A stretch of DNA of 64,000 nucleotides from Petrolisthes cinctipes (lineage: Eukaryota; Arthropoda; Malacostraca; Decapoda; Porcellanidae), in NCBI GenBank assembly GCA_033782935.1, contig JAWQEG010001451.1, forward strand, positions 32,501 through 96,500, given 5' to 3'. Every line of letters begins with the position of its first letter. Positions within the stretch are counted from its first letter, which is position 1. The position numbers and the translations under genes are program-made. Below are positions 46,101 through 58,348 of the stretch, one piece after another. Below the pieces are notes generated by a model. It worked only from the letters and a program-made list of their open reading frames with translations. It was not told the origin of the DNA and did no database searches.

Positions 46101-48274
46101 GAAATTGCCAACGAAGAAGTGGAGGGTACACTTTGAAACAAAAAGAGTATATATAATCTCTTTGAGGGCTTGCCATTTTCATTTCTAAAAGTATGACAGT
46201 GTTTTTGTGGAAAGCGGTTAGTGTTCCTGTTGTTTGAAAGAGAGTTGTTATGTCACCATAGATTGACATGCATGTGATTTCTATTGCACCAGGTGGGATA
46301 TTAGAGATAAACAGTTGTTGTTGTCATCCTGTTAATGAAATCTAAATTGTTTCTTTGAGAAAATTTTGAATTATATACCATATGCTACTTTCAAGAGCTT
46401 GACAGTTCTTTTCAAAACTCTTAAGAGGCTCATACCAGGAGCTGATAATTGACATGAGGAAAATGCAAAGAAGGACGGATCCTGAATGTATGGATAGAGG
46501 AATGAAGCCTTTCAGGAGAGTGATACTGGAGTAGTTTATGTGAAGGAAAAAGAAAGGACAATCAAATACTAACTTAAAGGGAAATCCCACATGTTGAAAA
46601 ATGATTGAATAGTATAACATGGCCAGGATTTGCTTTTCCCTGTGGGAAATTTGCCCTTCTTTGTTGTTTTCAGAGACATATTGAAAGATACAATCAAATT
46701 AATATACGAGGCGGAAGTATTGTTAAGTTTATTTTGAAGATTAAGAATACCTTGGCCTCAAAGTATCATTATTGTGTAGTGGTAACAAAATGTTGTACCC
46801 TTTTGTGTCTGTTAAGCAACAAATGCAACAAGTATCACCCCTTTACCATCAACATCTTCAACAACAACAATAATGGGAAACATTGGTTGACCATATGGAA
46901 GTGATAGCAATTTTTTACTGGAGATGATAGTATTAATTCTTTGCTCAGGAGGTAGACTTGAAATTTAATGGAGGTGATAACCATAGCTTGGCTCATGATT
47001 CAGGTTCAAATTTAGATACAAAGGTCTCACCAGTGGTATCCTTAGGAAAGCTGTGATAAGGCAAACCAAGACGGCTTTGGTAGAATTATGTCAGTGATGT
47101 GTTGTGTGTGCTTGAAATACAACATCAGAGAATTCCATGCGGATGTGATGTAATTTATACCACAGCAAGTCATTTGTTTATAATTAGCAATGAAAACTTT
47201 TATTTTTATTTTAGTATGAAGTATTAATGAACCTGTAAATACACTTAAGTGATTGTCCAGGTCCCCTTATGCTTCCTCTGGTCTGGTGAGATCTTTGAGA
47301 AATCTGTGTCGTTTGTGCAATTGCAGTTATTAATCCTCATATGACTGCTAAGGTGTTGGATGCTTCTTGCTCTGCAGGATATGTTAATATAGACACCTCA
47401 TATAAGGAAGAATAGAACAATTAGGGTCTGAGATAATAACAATGAATCAAATAAAATAATGCCCCATATTATAATGTTTGTTTTGACTTGGTTTGAAAAG
47501 TTGCCATAACTCAGGGATCACAAATGTTAATCCTAAGCCAGTATAAAGCATGGTGTTTGATCTTATATCTTCAGAATGGGTCAGAGCTCTAAAGTATGAT
47601 ATTCTTCCAGTATGGTTGGTACTGATGGTGCTGCACACACTCAGGTATCGGATGAAATAAAAAGATAATTGTTATGGAACAAAATTTTGAAGGTGGTTTG
47701 AGACCATGTAGTATATGCCATTTATGATTGATGTTGGTCTTATAGTACATGGGGTAAAAAATTATTCCAATTGGAAGCATCTTCACAACTTTGCCAGTAC
47801 AGAACCTGTAGGCCTATATGAATCTGACATCCTGTGATTTTGGTTCCTAGGCAAGACCTGAATTGACTCAGAGTAGGTAGCATGACCCATGAACAGAAGT
47901 GACAAGGTGGTTGTTTTGTATCCAATGTGCAGGTTTGAATCCTGGTCTTGATGGGGATCCTATGCTGCATAGTTAGTCTGGCTTGGCACAGGTGAGACAT
48001 TATAGGTGGGAAGTTAACCTCAAAAGCAGTTCATAGATAAGGTACTGTATTACAGTCTTCATTTGATGATATATCCTCATGTGGCTGGACTATGTTATAC
48101 TTCTCCAGTTGATTCCAAATGTTGTTCTACAGACTTATTAATTGAAAAAAAAAAAAATAATGCAATGTTTCTTGCTAATGCTGCACATCTTTTGTCATAT
48201 CAAACTTATTTACAGTATTCATCATGCAATAATAGGTAAGTGTTGCTGATTGTTGTTTTGAATAGAACAATAAA
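46101..48274 (+). other. Probable 3' UTR of the Abp1-like gene
   Basis: No coding signal. AATAAA hexamers at 47450-47455 and 48269-48274 are the candidate poly(A) signals; which is used cannot be told from sequence alone. Confidence 0.45.
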
Positions 48275-51200
48275 ATATACAAAGAAACAATCTCTTAGGT
48301 AAAGGTTGTATGTATATCAAGGAACTTCTAAGGCTTATTTCATTTTTCTATCAAACGCTATCAGTGATACCTCCATTAATGTGGTAGGGCTTTGTGTTCG
48401 AGTTATATTTTATATTACCTTGAAACAGAACCTGAAGAAGTAATGGAAATGGACAAATAAATTGTAATTGGAAAAATTCTGTGAAGAACAATCAGGCCAA
48501 TCTTCTCACCCCAGTTGTTGGTAGGAGCAATGTCACACTGTAGTTGGGCAATTCATGCCACCAAGTTACTACTCTCATTCCTCCTTTGTGTTTTAGAAAT
48601 TATTACATGCACCACTTTGAACTTAGTTCAATCTTCCCTGTTGCTTGCAAGCTGGGTGGGAAGGGGTAGTGTCCTGTAACCTAAAGTGAGCTAAATTGTC
48701 TACAAAGGATAACTTGTTAGAATGCATATTTTTGATAAGTCAGATACATAAGGTTAGTACCATTTATGTTGAATCATTGTTGAGCTTATGTATCAAAGTA
48801 CAATAATTCAGACACACTAAGCACTCTTCCAAAAGGAAGAGATTAACAGAAATTAATGAAACCATACAGTATATAAAGAACTCTGAGTTGGGCAGAAGTC
48901 TTCTCTTTAGGGATTTTTTATTATTACTGTAGGAAGTAGACAAATGAATAATTTGTTTTTTTATATATACAGTGCTTGTATATTATACAAACAAGTATGT
49001 AGCCTATGTGTATAAATACACAGTAAGTCCCCCATTTGTCAAAGTTATATGAATATATAGATTACATATAAGCCATAATGATGAAAAATTAACAAAGATT
49101 TTCTTTAAGTCAGAATATTCTAATTTAACTTTTCAGTATGTAAGAAACTCTCATTTTAGACCCTCATAAGGGTTTATTGCTTGCAAAGATGTGGGTAACA
49201 CTCTTAGGGTTTTAGCACCCCTTCGGACCTGATGACCCCTTTCTTCTTTTGAATAGTCCCTCCATTCCTTCTTATTCCTTTGTGCCTGATGTCCCTCCTC
49301 TCTTATGATTACAAGGTCTATTTGACCTAGCAAATTGCTTTTTTATGATTTACATCATCATCTTGCTTTAAACCAAAAAGTATTGTACAGTACAGTATTG
49401 TGATAAGTGGGGTAGTATCTTGGAATTCTTATGAGACATAATGGCTGTAGCCACTGATTTGCATATATAGAATGTATATAATGATAAAACCTATATACTG
49501 TACAATAGTTTTTCCTGAGGCCCTGGGTTAAGGGAAGCATAGGCTGGGTTTCATACCCACTGATGCCTCATTAGTCCCTTCATCCAATGTAGTTTACTTA
49601 AAAGTGATGGTTGGAAGAGCTGTTCAGAGATAGAGGAGAGTGTCCTTTAGAGAGTATCCTTGATACTGTCATCTCTAAAGACAAAGATCATGTAGAGGGC
49701 GAGTTGGAGCTGTGAAATAAGGTGCATACTGTATACAGTACAATATGGTAAATTGCTGCAGTTACTGTCTATTGTAATCTTAGAGCACATTGTCTGTAGC
49801 CTCTGGTAATTGCTTGTTGTAAAACACAACAAGACTGTACTTATGAGTAATGACAGTGAAGTTTGCAGTACTCATGGTGTACAGTCAACTATGTAGATGT
49901 TTTTCCTGTAAAGTTGGGGTCATAACATCTATTACATTACCCTGTTGAATAAAGGTGTGACAAAGTTAAGTATAGAGAATATAATTATACTGTACTGAAT
50001 ACAGTACCTTAATATTGAATTAGATTCTATGTGAAGCAGGTAAGATTTTTCTAGTAAACCTTTACAAAGATTACTTTGTGATCTCGACTAGAATGACTAT
50101 TAGTTAAGCAAAATTATCTCTACCAGATTTATCTGGATGTAAGCATTGTTAATGGTCCTTGACCCTTGAAACACTTCAAATTTGCTCTTGATTGCTTTTA
50201 AAAATGTACAAATGTGTGTGGGTAACAGTACTTGAAGTTTAAATGTCATATGGACATGGTACTCTGGTACTGTACCAGAATTTTATTATACAATTGAATT
50301 TAAAATTTTAAGTGTCAATTCTCTTTGGCTGGAAGCAATTATTACATTTTATTAGTCATCAGCAATTATTGTGTTAATTATACTGTCCCTATCTGAAATT
50401 AAATGCAGAATGTTGCCCGTCATTTCATTCATTAAAAATTTTCTTATGTAAGGTGTCTACTATAATGTATCCTCACCAAACCTGGACTAACTATATGTGC
50501 TGTCCTTCACAAAGCTTAAGGCCATTTCCACATGATCAAGTACTGTAGTGCCCGCCAGGCAAACGTTGTTACTGAAACCCTTTACAATACACACGTTTGA
50601 TGGGTGGGTGGTGTGCTCAGTAGTGTCAAGCCTGCCGGGAACTCCTCCATTTGATAACATTGCTAATTAAAAGAGAGAAATAATCTCGGTGGACAATGCT
50701 CATCGGGCACTGTTTGTATGTGTGGATGAGGCTTAAGTGGCGCTCAAAAATGTTTTGATTTTATTAAAATCTTAAGGCCAAATGATCACTTCAGCACTAA
50801 ATGATGTTTATTTTAAGGTTTATGATTTGCCTTTGAAACTTGGTACAGGTATTTAGTATGTTATAAGGGAAAAAGTTGCCGAGATTCTTGCAATGAATAG
50901 ATTATCTATACTATACATGTATTTGTTATTTATATATGGTATATATATTATATACTAGAGACTGATAGAATTGATTGCCTTTGATAACATTATGTCCTAA
51001 TTCAGAATAATGAAATTTCAGAGGTATATTTTGAGTGTACAGTGTATTTATGATTAGTGTTTAAAAATAGTTTGTTTGAAATGCAGAATCATTAGTATGT
51101 ATAGCCTTCTAGTTAAGCTGTATATATGGTACTGTACTTGGAACACATAAATTTAGAAGTTGTATTGTTCTCTTTGAGTATGGATTTAGGGATAAGAATA

Positions 51201-53280
51201 CTAATTAATTAATTTAGTGTTCAAATCAGAGTTTGGATTACCATATTTATGTAACAAAATGCATTCTTGTTTCTGGTCATACTTATTTGTGAGTGGAGAC
51301 TTTATGGTTAATGAACACCTGTGGAATGAAAACAGATTATTAATTAATCAGGCATTTTTAGAGTCTCTCTCACCAGCCTTTCAAATGGATATATAAAGCA
51401 CCCAAGTTTCATATAAGGAAATTGATAAAAAAATGTGTTGAAATGCTGTGTGATCTGCCTTTGTGCATGATTGATGAATTAGAGTTTGGTGTTTAGTAAT
51501 ACAATACTGTATTGTCTTATACTGTTCATGTTAACATCTAGATTTGAGAAAGTATTATAAGAGGAAAAACTAGAATAAATTGCATTTACATAGGCCACAC
51601 TGGCAGTGTACTGTACCTCTACTACATTTACAGGAGGGCAGTATCTCTTTCCACAAGGTTTGCTGCAGTGGCCAGTTTTGAACTAGTAGTCTCATGGACC
51701 TGAGGTGAGAGCATAACCTCTGCATTAGTCCAGTTCTCTGAGGTGAGAAAATTATTCTTTGCCACTCTTTTAGTTTATTTTAAACTCAGTTTTTCTTTTT
51801 CCATATGTTATCCAAGTGTCCCGGGTCACTTGCCTATGTGGGCATTGTCTTTCCTCACTCTATAGTATTCTCCATCTCGACTTGTGTCTTCTGCTTGATC
51901 TGACTACAGGTTCCCTTTATGACTCCTGTGTTCTTGTAATAACATCTGTCTTTGCTTTATGTGATACATGACCTTACCAACTTAATCTGGCTTCTCTGAT
52001 CTTGTCACTCTTTTTGGTTCCTCCTCTTTTTCTCCCTATCACCTTCATTTTTCAGTAGTACTTTCAGTGATATTCACTTTATCTACTTCAGTATCTCATT
52101 CGGGGATGTTGTGGTGTTTTTGAGCGGGCTCCCCTCACCTCTCTTGTATGTCATGTGTCTCTGTCATTTGTTGCTTTTAAAGTGTTAGTGTATTTGTTTT
52201 GTGTGTGTAATGTGTGCGTTTCTGTATTATGTGCATTCTGTATTCACATGTGTAAATTGGCCCCAATTGACATTGTTTAATTGCATTATTTCACCCACGT
52301 CGCCATTTCTCTGTTATATTCCCTTTTCTATGTGATGCTTAACATTAACCCCGAGTGATGTTGTTGACCTTGCTCATTATATGTATGTATGTACAGTATC
52401 ATCAAGTCTCTATTATGCTCCTTTTTCATCACATGTGCTCCCCTTATATTTGTCGGTTTCCTATTACTGTACCAACTTCGTACCAAATACCTATGTGGCC
52501 TGGTACTAGTTTGTGTAGAGTTGAACTGAATTGCTGATGTATTTTCTGTTGGTGAATGTTGTGAAGTATTGCATGTATGTGTGCCAAAATTGAGGTAACC
52601 ATATTTCTTTAAATTTTCATATGACAAGAAATAGACTGAACAATATACAGTACTGTAATGGGGAAATGTACTTTTAATGTTTTGAGTAAATCAAAGGAGT
52701 GCTTTAAGGTTTATAGTACATTTAGAAAGAGCCATGGAGGAAAATAATACAGAGAAATTCCTTTCCATCCTTCGTAGTATAAATAATACAGTTGTCTGAA
52801 AAGACATTAAAATAAAAGAAGATATTTTTGAGTGGTATGTTTAAAGAGTTACATAGGCATGAACTTTCTCTTGCAAGGATTTTCTATGAAAGATTTGAAC
52901 ATCCGAAGCCTCTCACTAACCATTAACTCTGCATATTAATTACAAGAATTAATTTTTTTTTACTAAAAACGAACACTGAGGTAAACAATACGATAAACCA
53001 CACACCTAGTCCATGCTAGTTAGAAGTAAAACTGCTCCAGAGTGTTCCTGATGCATTATCACCTATTCTTCAGTTCATGTACAGTATTTGATGCTAAATT
53101 ACTTTGTTATACTTGTACTGTACAAGTATATATGTTGCAGCAGAAATAAAGGGGGAATCAGTTTACTAATATACATTGCAATTATGTATTGCCTTATTTG
53201 GGATGTAATTGACCTGAGAATTTAAATGATGAATTTCTTATGCCTGTTAGCTATCTTTATCTTAGTAAAATAATATAGTA
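48275..53280. other. Long stretch without a recognised gene
   Basis: AT-rich, with a diverged copy of the dispersed repeat at 49198-49310 (TAGCACCCCTTCGGACC, then CTCCATTCCTTCTTATTCC). A (TATG)n patch lies near 52380-52390. No exon supported on either strand. Confidence 0.5.
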
Positions 53281-53556
53281 CAGTTGCCCAAGAAAAGACT
53301 GCAACCTAATTTGCTGGTGTGTGGTAATGTCTGGCAGCTGCTCCAAAGTAAACACTCACATTTTATCAATGGATCACTCAAAACCTACAACTTTTGTATG
53401 GGTGAATGTAATTAGCTGAAGCCAATAACATCCATCCATACAAAGGTTGTAGGTTCTGAGTGATCCATTGATAAAATACGAGTGTTTACTTTGGAGCAGC
53501 TGCCAGACATTGCCACACACCAGCAAATTTGGTTGCAGTCTTTTATTGGGCAACTG
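53281..53556. mobile_element. Fold-back MITE, near-perfect 276-bp palindrome (CAGTTGCCCAA family)
   Basis: Arms of about 125 bp match almost base for base: CAGTTGCCCAAGAAAAGACT ... AGTCTTTTATTGGGCAACTG, GTGTGTGGTAATGTCTGGCA and its complement, ATCAATGGATCACTCA and its complement. The loop is only about 25 bp. TA on both sides. Confidence 0.93.
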
Positions 53557-53981
53557 TACATGCATTGTATACATCGTACCGTACTTAACTGATTTTAAGT
53601 TGTAATTATGGTTGATTTTTTTCTCATGGTTGTACTTACTACACTGTTCAAGAACACAGTTAACCTGTAGAGTGCCAGACTGACAAGTCTGTATATCCAT
53701 TTATTCACCCAGTGCATGTATGTACTGAAAGTTTGGACATATTAAATTAGCATAATTTATTTTTTCCATAATGTACAGTATTTCCAAATCATTACCATTG
53801 TCCTGTTTTGATCTAATTCAGGTTGGTAACTTAATTAAATGAGAAACTGGAATGTGTTTTGTTTATAATGATATTTGTATTTATGTAAACTTTTTGTATT
53901 GCAGTGCTTCATGAGAGAATAAATGGTTCCCATTTTGTATTTACTATATGTACAGTTGACCAGAGTTCTTGATGGTATGTA

Positions 53982-54156
53982 CAGTCGGCGGCAAAAGTCC
54001 TGTCGCCTCACTTGCTTCACCGAGACAGGCAGTGTTCATGGACTCGAGAAGTACACACGTTTTCTACACCTAATAATCTCGAGTCTATGAACATCTCTTG
54101 CCTCGGTGAAGCAAGTGAGGCGACAGGACTTGCGGCAGGACTTTTGCCGCCGACTG
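53982..54156. mobile_element. TA-flanked MITE (CAGTCGGCGGC family), copy 2
   Basis: Arms CAGTCGGCGGCAAAAGTCC and GGACTTTTGCCGCCGACTG with TA duplication. The right arm has an extra partial GGACTTGCGGCA duplication absent from copy 1 at 19678. Confidence 0.92.
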
Positions 54157-55301
54157 TACAGCACTGCTATTTCGTGGAGTTTGAATTTCTGATTTATTGC
54201 CTTTTTGTTCTCAGTGCTCTTAAAATGATCTGTATTTGAGCATCATATCAGCCAATGTTTACATTTTGAAGAGAAGGTTTATTGGAGATGAGAATAATTC
54301 ACATTAGCATATGAACACTGACTGGAAGAAGACCCAGAATGGCAGATGAAAGTATTAACCCTTTATGCCCTCTCTTGTAGGCTTTCTTCATCTCGAAAGT
54401 TATGATTAATGAGTAATATATACCAACCAGAATTATGGAAAACTGAACATTGACATACCGGGTACTTTTCATATTAATCTTTTTTGCACTTTGTTGTTCA
54501 TGTGTGTACACTACTGGAATTGTCATTTACTTAATTGCTTGTGGTGTACAATAAGCACTATGTATTATCTTTAACCAAATTTGAAAATATGACCAGCTGT
54601 AGGCCTACTATCCTACTTAATTTTATTCATGGTGATAAAGTACAGTAGATTGCATTGTGATTTATTTGGGGGACAACATTTTATTTGACAGGAAACAGTG
54701 ACTTGTGTGTCAGCAGTTCTTTAGGTCATCCTGGAATACCTCAGAGTGGAGTTTTAGGCATCCCTGTTGTATAAGCTTACAGCTTGTACAGTAAGTTGTT
54801 TCAAGAGCACATTATGGTTCTTCCAGTGTTGCAAATTGTAAGAGTTGGGTGGAAGACGAGTACTGGAGTAAGGGGAGTGTGGATCTGTGTTTTGTAATAT
54901 CTATGATTGTTATTGTATTTTTGAACAATAAAATTTCCCATCATCAATTACCTCTTATAAATGGAACAGTATGTCAATTAAATAATTGTGGCATACGATG
55001 TGGCAACCATATTTCCCATCACACTTAGTGACAATACTCAATAGCTTCTGAAAAATGGCAGTATTTTGCAGCTCTCCGTATGTGATGTAGAAAACCGGGA
55101 TTGTAATTTGCCGAACTGCTGACCTAGGCAAGCTGTCTGGCAATGGTGTCCACAGGTGTTTGGCACTGTTTGCTATAATGTTACTTGTCAACGGGATCGT
55201 CGATGTGATGACCTTATGGTGAATGAGTGGTTGTATTTCACATTTAAAACATTTATTGTGGACCAGACGTGCACGTGGAGAAGTTTGGTGTGCGTGTTGT
55301 A
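54157..55301. other. No gene seen
   Basis: AT-rich; AATAAA at about 54927. Nothing supported. Confidence 0.5.
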
Positions 55302-55391
55302 CAGTGATGCCAGGTACTGCTTGACGAAATTTCCCTAAACTCCATCTTTAGAATTTCTCATTTGGCCTCAATAAATCCCTGTTAACGCTGG
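55302..55391 (+). mobile_element. Truncated MITE (CAGTGTTGCCAGGT family)
   Basis: Left 90 bp only: CAGTGATGCCAGGTACTGC, TTTCCCTAAACTCCATC, TTGGCCTCAATAAATCCCTG. It follows a TA and is cut off where a GC-rich retroelement-like segment starts. Confidence 0.7.
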
Positions 55392-55940
55392 TGGAACACA
55401 CCCTCATTACCAGGCCCGCCGTTGTTGATGTGAGGGGGCTTCGGTGCCATGGGCCGGGGCCTGATGCTTTGGGGGGGTGGGGGCCCGACGAATTTTGCCT
55501 GGGCTTTTTCTTCTTTCTTGCTTCCTTACCATTTACCTCTATCTCTCCCCTCTACTTCTTCCTATCCCCTATTCATAAGGTGGGAAAGCCGTGCCGATGG
55601 GATGAAAGGCTGACCTAGTGCCAGTCACTCGGAGGTGGCCATGGATACGGCACCCCTAGAATTGTGTTGCAATTATCTCCCATGGAGGTTATGGCAGGCG
55701 GACCATACCATCCCCTACATTTTTCTGGGTCACCATGCCCAATAATGAAAATTTAAACCCATCAATAGGGGCTCTAGGGTCTGCCCCTCCAACAACCGAC
55801 CCTAACGGTTCAATGGACCCCCCCAGATCACCAGACCCGCCTACTTCGACCAACGATTTGGAAAAAATTCAAAGGCAACAGTCTATCGAAACCTGTCAGT
55901 CCCTTACTAGTACTGTACACCAAAACCTTCAAGTATAGAA
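55392..55940 (+). pseudogene. Probable retroelement 5' fragment (leader plus ORF1 start)
   Basis: An abruptly GC-rich segment with G-runs at 55471-55486, then a 67-codon ORF at 55735-55938 (DPNGSMDPPRSPDPPTSTND and on), Pro/Ser/Asn-rich and ending at a stop. The composition break, the truncated MITE at its left edge and a non-conserved polar N-terminus look like a LINE 5' UTR with the start of ORF1. No diagnostic domain is present, so this is inference. Confidence 0.35.
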
Positions 55941-56119
55941 TCTCTTACATCAACGGCATTGCTATTTGTCGCACTGAAAAATTCTTCTTATGCTCCCATT
56001 CTTCATCAATTAAACTAAAGACCGCGTTCAACTTACCGTATTATGATTGTCATTTAATAGGATTTTTCATACTCTTTTTATATATTATGTAACCTTGTGC
56101 AAATGCATGGTTGATTAAT

Positions 56120-56280
56120 TAATTGATATTAGGCGCCGCAACAGCGAGGTCATATAGCACCAGAAGAAGGTAATAGCAAGCAAAAAGGAAAAGAGGGACA
56201 GTTAAAAAACTGAAGGGAGTTGCTGGGGCCGAATGGGCGCCCAAACCCTTAATGTATTGCCCACATCACTACAGGCATTA
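56120..56280 (-). repeat. Dispersed repeat, inverted copy
   Basis: The reverse complement contains ACATTAAGGGTTTGGGCGCC, CTCCCTTCAGTTTTTTAACT and CCCTCTTTTCC, matching 16640-16800. This copy retains GGCGCCGCAACAGCGAGG at its other end. Confidence 0.6.
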
Positions 56281-56526
56281 CCCCCCTAAGGGAGTGTAAA
56301 TGCATGGTGGCCCCATGTTTCTATATAATAATTATGATAATAGGCCTATAGTTATGGGCAGCCACACATGTAACCACGATCCAGTTTAGGTTCGGTTAGG
56401 TTAGATCAGGTTAAGCCATGTAGCGATAAGAAATCATTACTAATCTGTCTAATTACGAAATATTGATATACATACACCTGCAGAAAAAAAATTAGCCGGT
56501 GAAGATTCACAGCTTCGATACGTAGG

Positions 56527-56778
56527 CTACTTTGATTTGATCACGTAGGCTAGCCAACGCTGGAGGGTGGTTTTCTCTTCAATCTTAACCCCTTTCTTCG
56601 CCGTGCAGAGGTGGAGGCAATGTTTATATAATTTTAATAGAGTATGGACGTCCCTTAATTCCCGATCTTCAAGTCTCACTCTCTCTCTTTGCAAACGACC
56701 GAAACTATCACCCCACATGCGTAGAACTCTAGGGCAAAATACTAAACCACCAATAACCACTTCAGTCACTTTCAGCAC
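56527..56778 (-). CDS. Unrecognised ORF, possibly a retroelement piece
   Basis: 83 codons on the minus strand with charged, protein-like composition (ERVRLEDRELRDVHTLLKLY, then HCLHLCTAKKGVKIEEK). No clear splice sites and no start context. It lies between a dispersed repeat and the CpG-rich promoter, so it may be transposon debris or an exon of a divergent transcript. Confidence 0.25.
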   Translation of the reverse strand: MLKVTEVVIGGLVFCPRVLRMWGDSFGRLQRERVRLEDRELRDVHTLLKLYKHCLHLCTAKKGVKIEEKTTLQRWLAYVIKSK

Positions 56779-57049
56779 TGTCAGTCAGGCAGTTTGTACA
56801 AAATGCCTGTACGTTGAAAGCGCGGTCATTATTCTTTGCTTTAGAATTATGTGGGATACTTATACTGTGAATAACCGATAAGAATCAGATAAATGTACAG
56901 TACAGCTGTACAGTCGACTCGATTTTATTTCTTGTCAGGGGAATCGGCGATTGGACGTGCACAGTATTGTTTTATTTAATTAACAAGGATATATGGATGA
57001 AAATGATGTAATTATTATGAGGCATTTAGTCGAGTTCATTGTATGGCAA

Positions 57050-57274
57050 ATGCGAGGGTGGGTGCGTGACCGTGCGTCACGGGAAATGGTAGCGGGGGGA
57101 AACAACCGAGCCACCGATGGGGGGTATCCGAGGTGTTGTTTGTAGCCTCGGCAGAGCCGGGGTCAGACGGCGGGGCCGCTGCCTCGCCCTCACAGCCGGC
57201 TTTCAGTCGCTCCTCAGTGCTTTCACTGTCAACATCTCGCTGCTGTTCTCGTCTTGCTGTTGCTTCGTTATTTG
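57050..57274 (+). promoter_or_regulatory. CpG-rich promoter and untranslated first exon
   Basis: A sharp GC and CpG rise in an AT-rich setting (CCGAGCCACCG, GACGGCGGGGCCGCTGCC), with TGCGTGACCGTGCGTCACGG as an imperfect palindrome containing CGTCAC-type CRE-like half sites. It ends in a pyrimidine-rich stretch and a strong donor TTTG|GTAAGT at 57275. A TAG acceptor at 57361-57363 precedes an exon with an ATG. This looks like a housekeeping-type promoter for a plus-strand gene. Confidence 0.55.
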
Positions 57275-57392
57275 GTAAGTAGATTGAATTGTACTCAAAT
57301 ATTCCTGGAACTGTTTATCGTACGTAATATGTAACTAGGCCTATTCACTATTCATGATCTTAGTGTTGTAATATATAAGAAAATTGTTGAGG

Positions 57393-57465
57393 ATGTCTTT
57401 CAAAATAGACACATTAATGGATGATTTGGAACCTTCCCTCAAACACAAGGCAATAGCTCGTTCAG
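57393..57465 (+). CDS. First coding exon of an unrecognised gene
   Basis: The ATG lies 29 bp into the exon after the TAG acceptor. It encodes MSFKIDTLMDDLEPSLKHKA and IARS, then a donor CAG|GTATAA one base into the next codon. Acidic-amphipathic N-terminus; no signal peptide or domain recognised. The support is the chain promoter, 5' UTR donor, acceptor, ATG, open frame and donor. The next exon in matching phase was not identified. Confidence 0.48.
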
Positions 57466-57822
57466 GTATAAACATTGTCTGTTGGTTGCCACACAGACAT
57501 TAATTACGTTTTTGTATTCAATTTTTGTGACCCGTGGCCTTGAATCCCTTGAGCTAAATCTATAATAAGTGAGCTTTATCATGTACAGTGGATAAGGAAA
57601 GTATAGGTGCATTTTGGGTTAGAGCCAAATACATTCACACAGCTGTTCATATTGTGTGTGTGGGTTAATTGGTATGGTTGGCTATAGCAGGTTTGGAAAG
57701 TTTGAACCACTGGGCAAAAGTTTCAAATAATTGTCCATGGAACCTTATATTAGTAAATCAGTCCTTGCTTAGCAGTAGTATCATGATTCCATTAGATATA
57801 TTTCTAACCATGGAGCTATATA

Positions 57823-58029
57823 GGTGGAGGCGCCAGTAGGACCTGATTTGTGAAGCCACCGATCTGTCATTTCCGGCGCCTTCAAGATGGCGTATACCTT
57901 TCAAAGTCAGGTCAGAAGTCCACTTTTACTGAAACATATCTTGGTGTCCGCCATATTGAAGGCGCCGAAAATGACAGTTCGGCGGCTTCACTTTACTCCC
58001 CTGGATTAGTGAGCCATGGCGCCTCCACC
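57823..58029. mobile_element. TA-flanked MITE (GGTGGAGGCGCCA family)
   Basis: Termini GGTGGAGGCGCCA ... TGGCGCCTCCACC with TA on both sides, GTGAAGCCACCGA paired with CGGCGGCTTCAC, and CATTTCCGGCGCCTTCA with its complement. Unusually GC-rich for this window; lies in the first long intron of the putative gene. Confidence 0.85.
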
Positions 58030-58348
58030 TATACTACCTCCATGTTTGTATCAAACCTTTGAATGAACTCGTCGAGCTATCTTACTTACATGGAGCCGCT
58101 CACAGCATATGTATATCGAGCAGTTAGCAAAACTTAAACCACAGGTAGAGGTTGAATAATTTATAACCAGAGGTTTCATGCAAAGGCACTGACAATGTTT
58201 TTCACCTTACAGCTCGTCATTGGCCAACCCTGCATTGAGTGGTGGTTGTATAGAAATATGGATGACCTACTTATCTGAGGATAATTTTTGCTTCAACTCT
58301 GGACGTGGTATGTATGTATGCACAGTTGGCTACAGGAATACCTACAAG

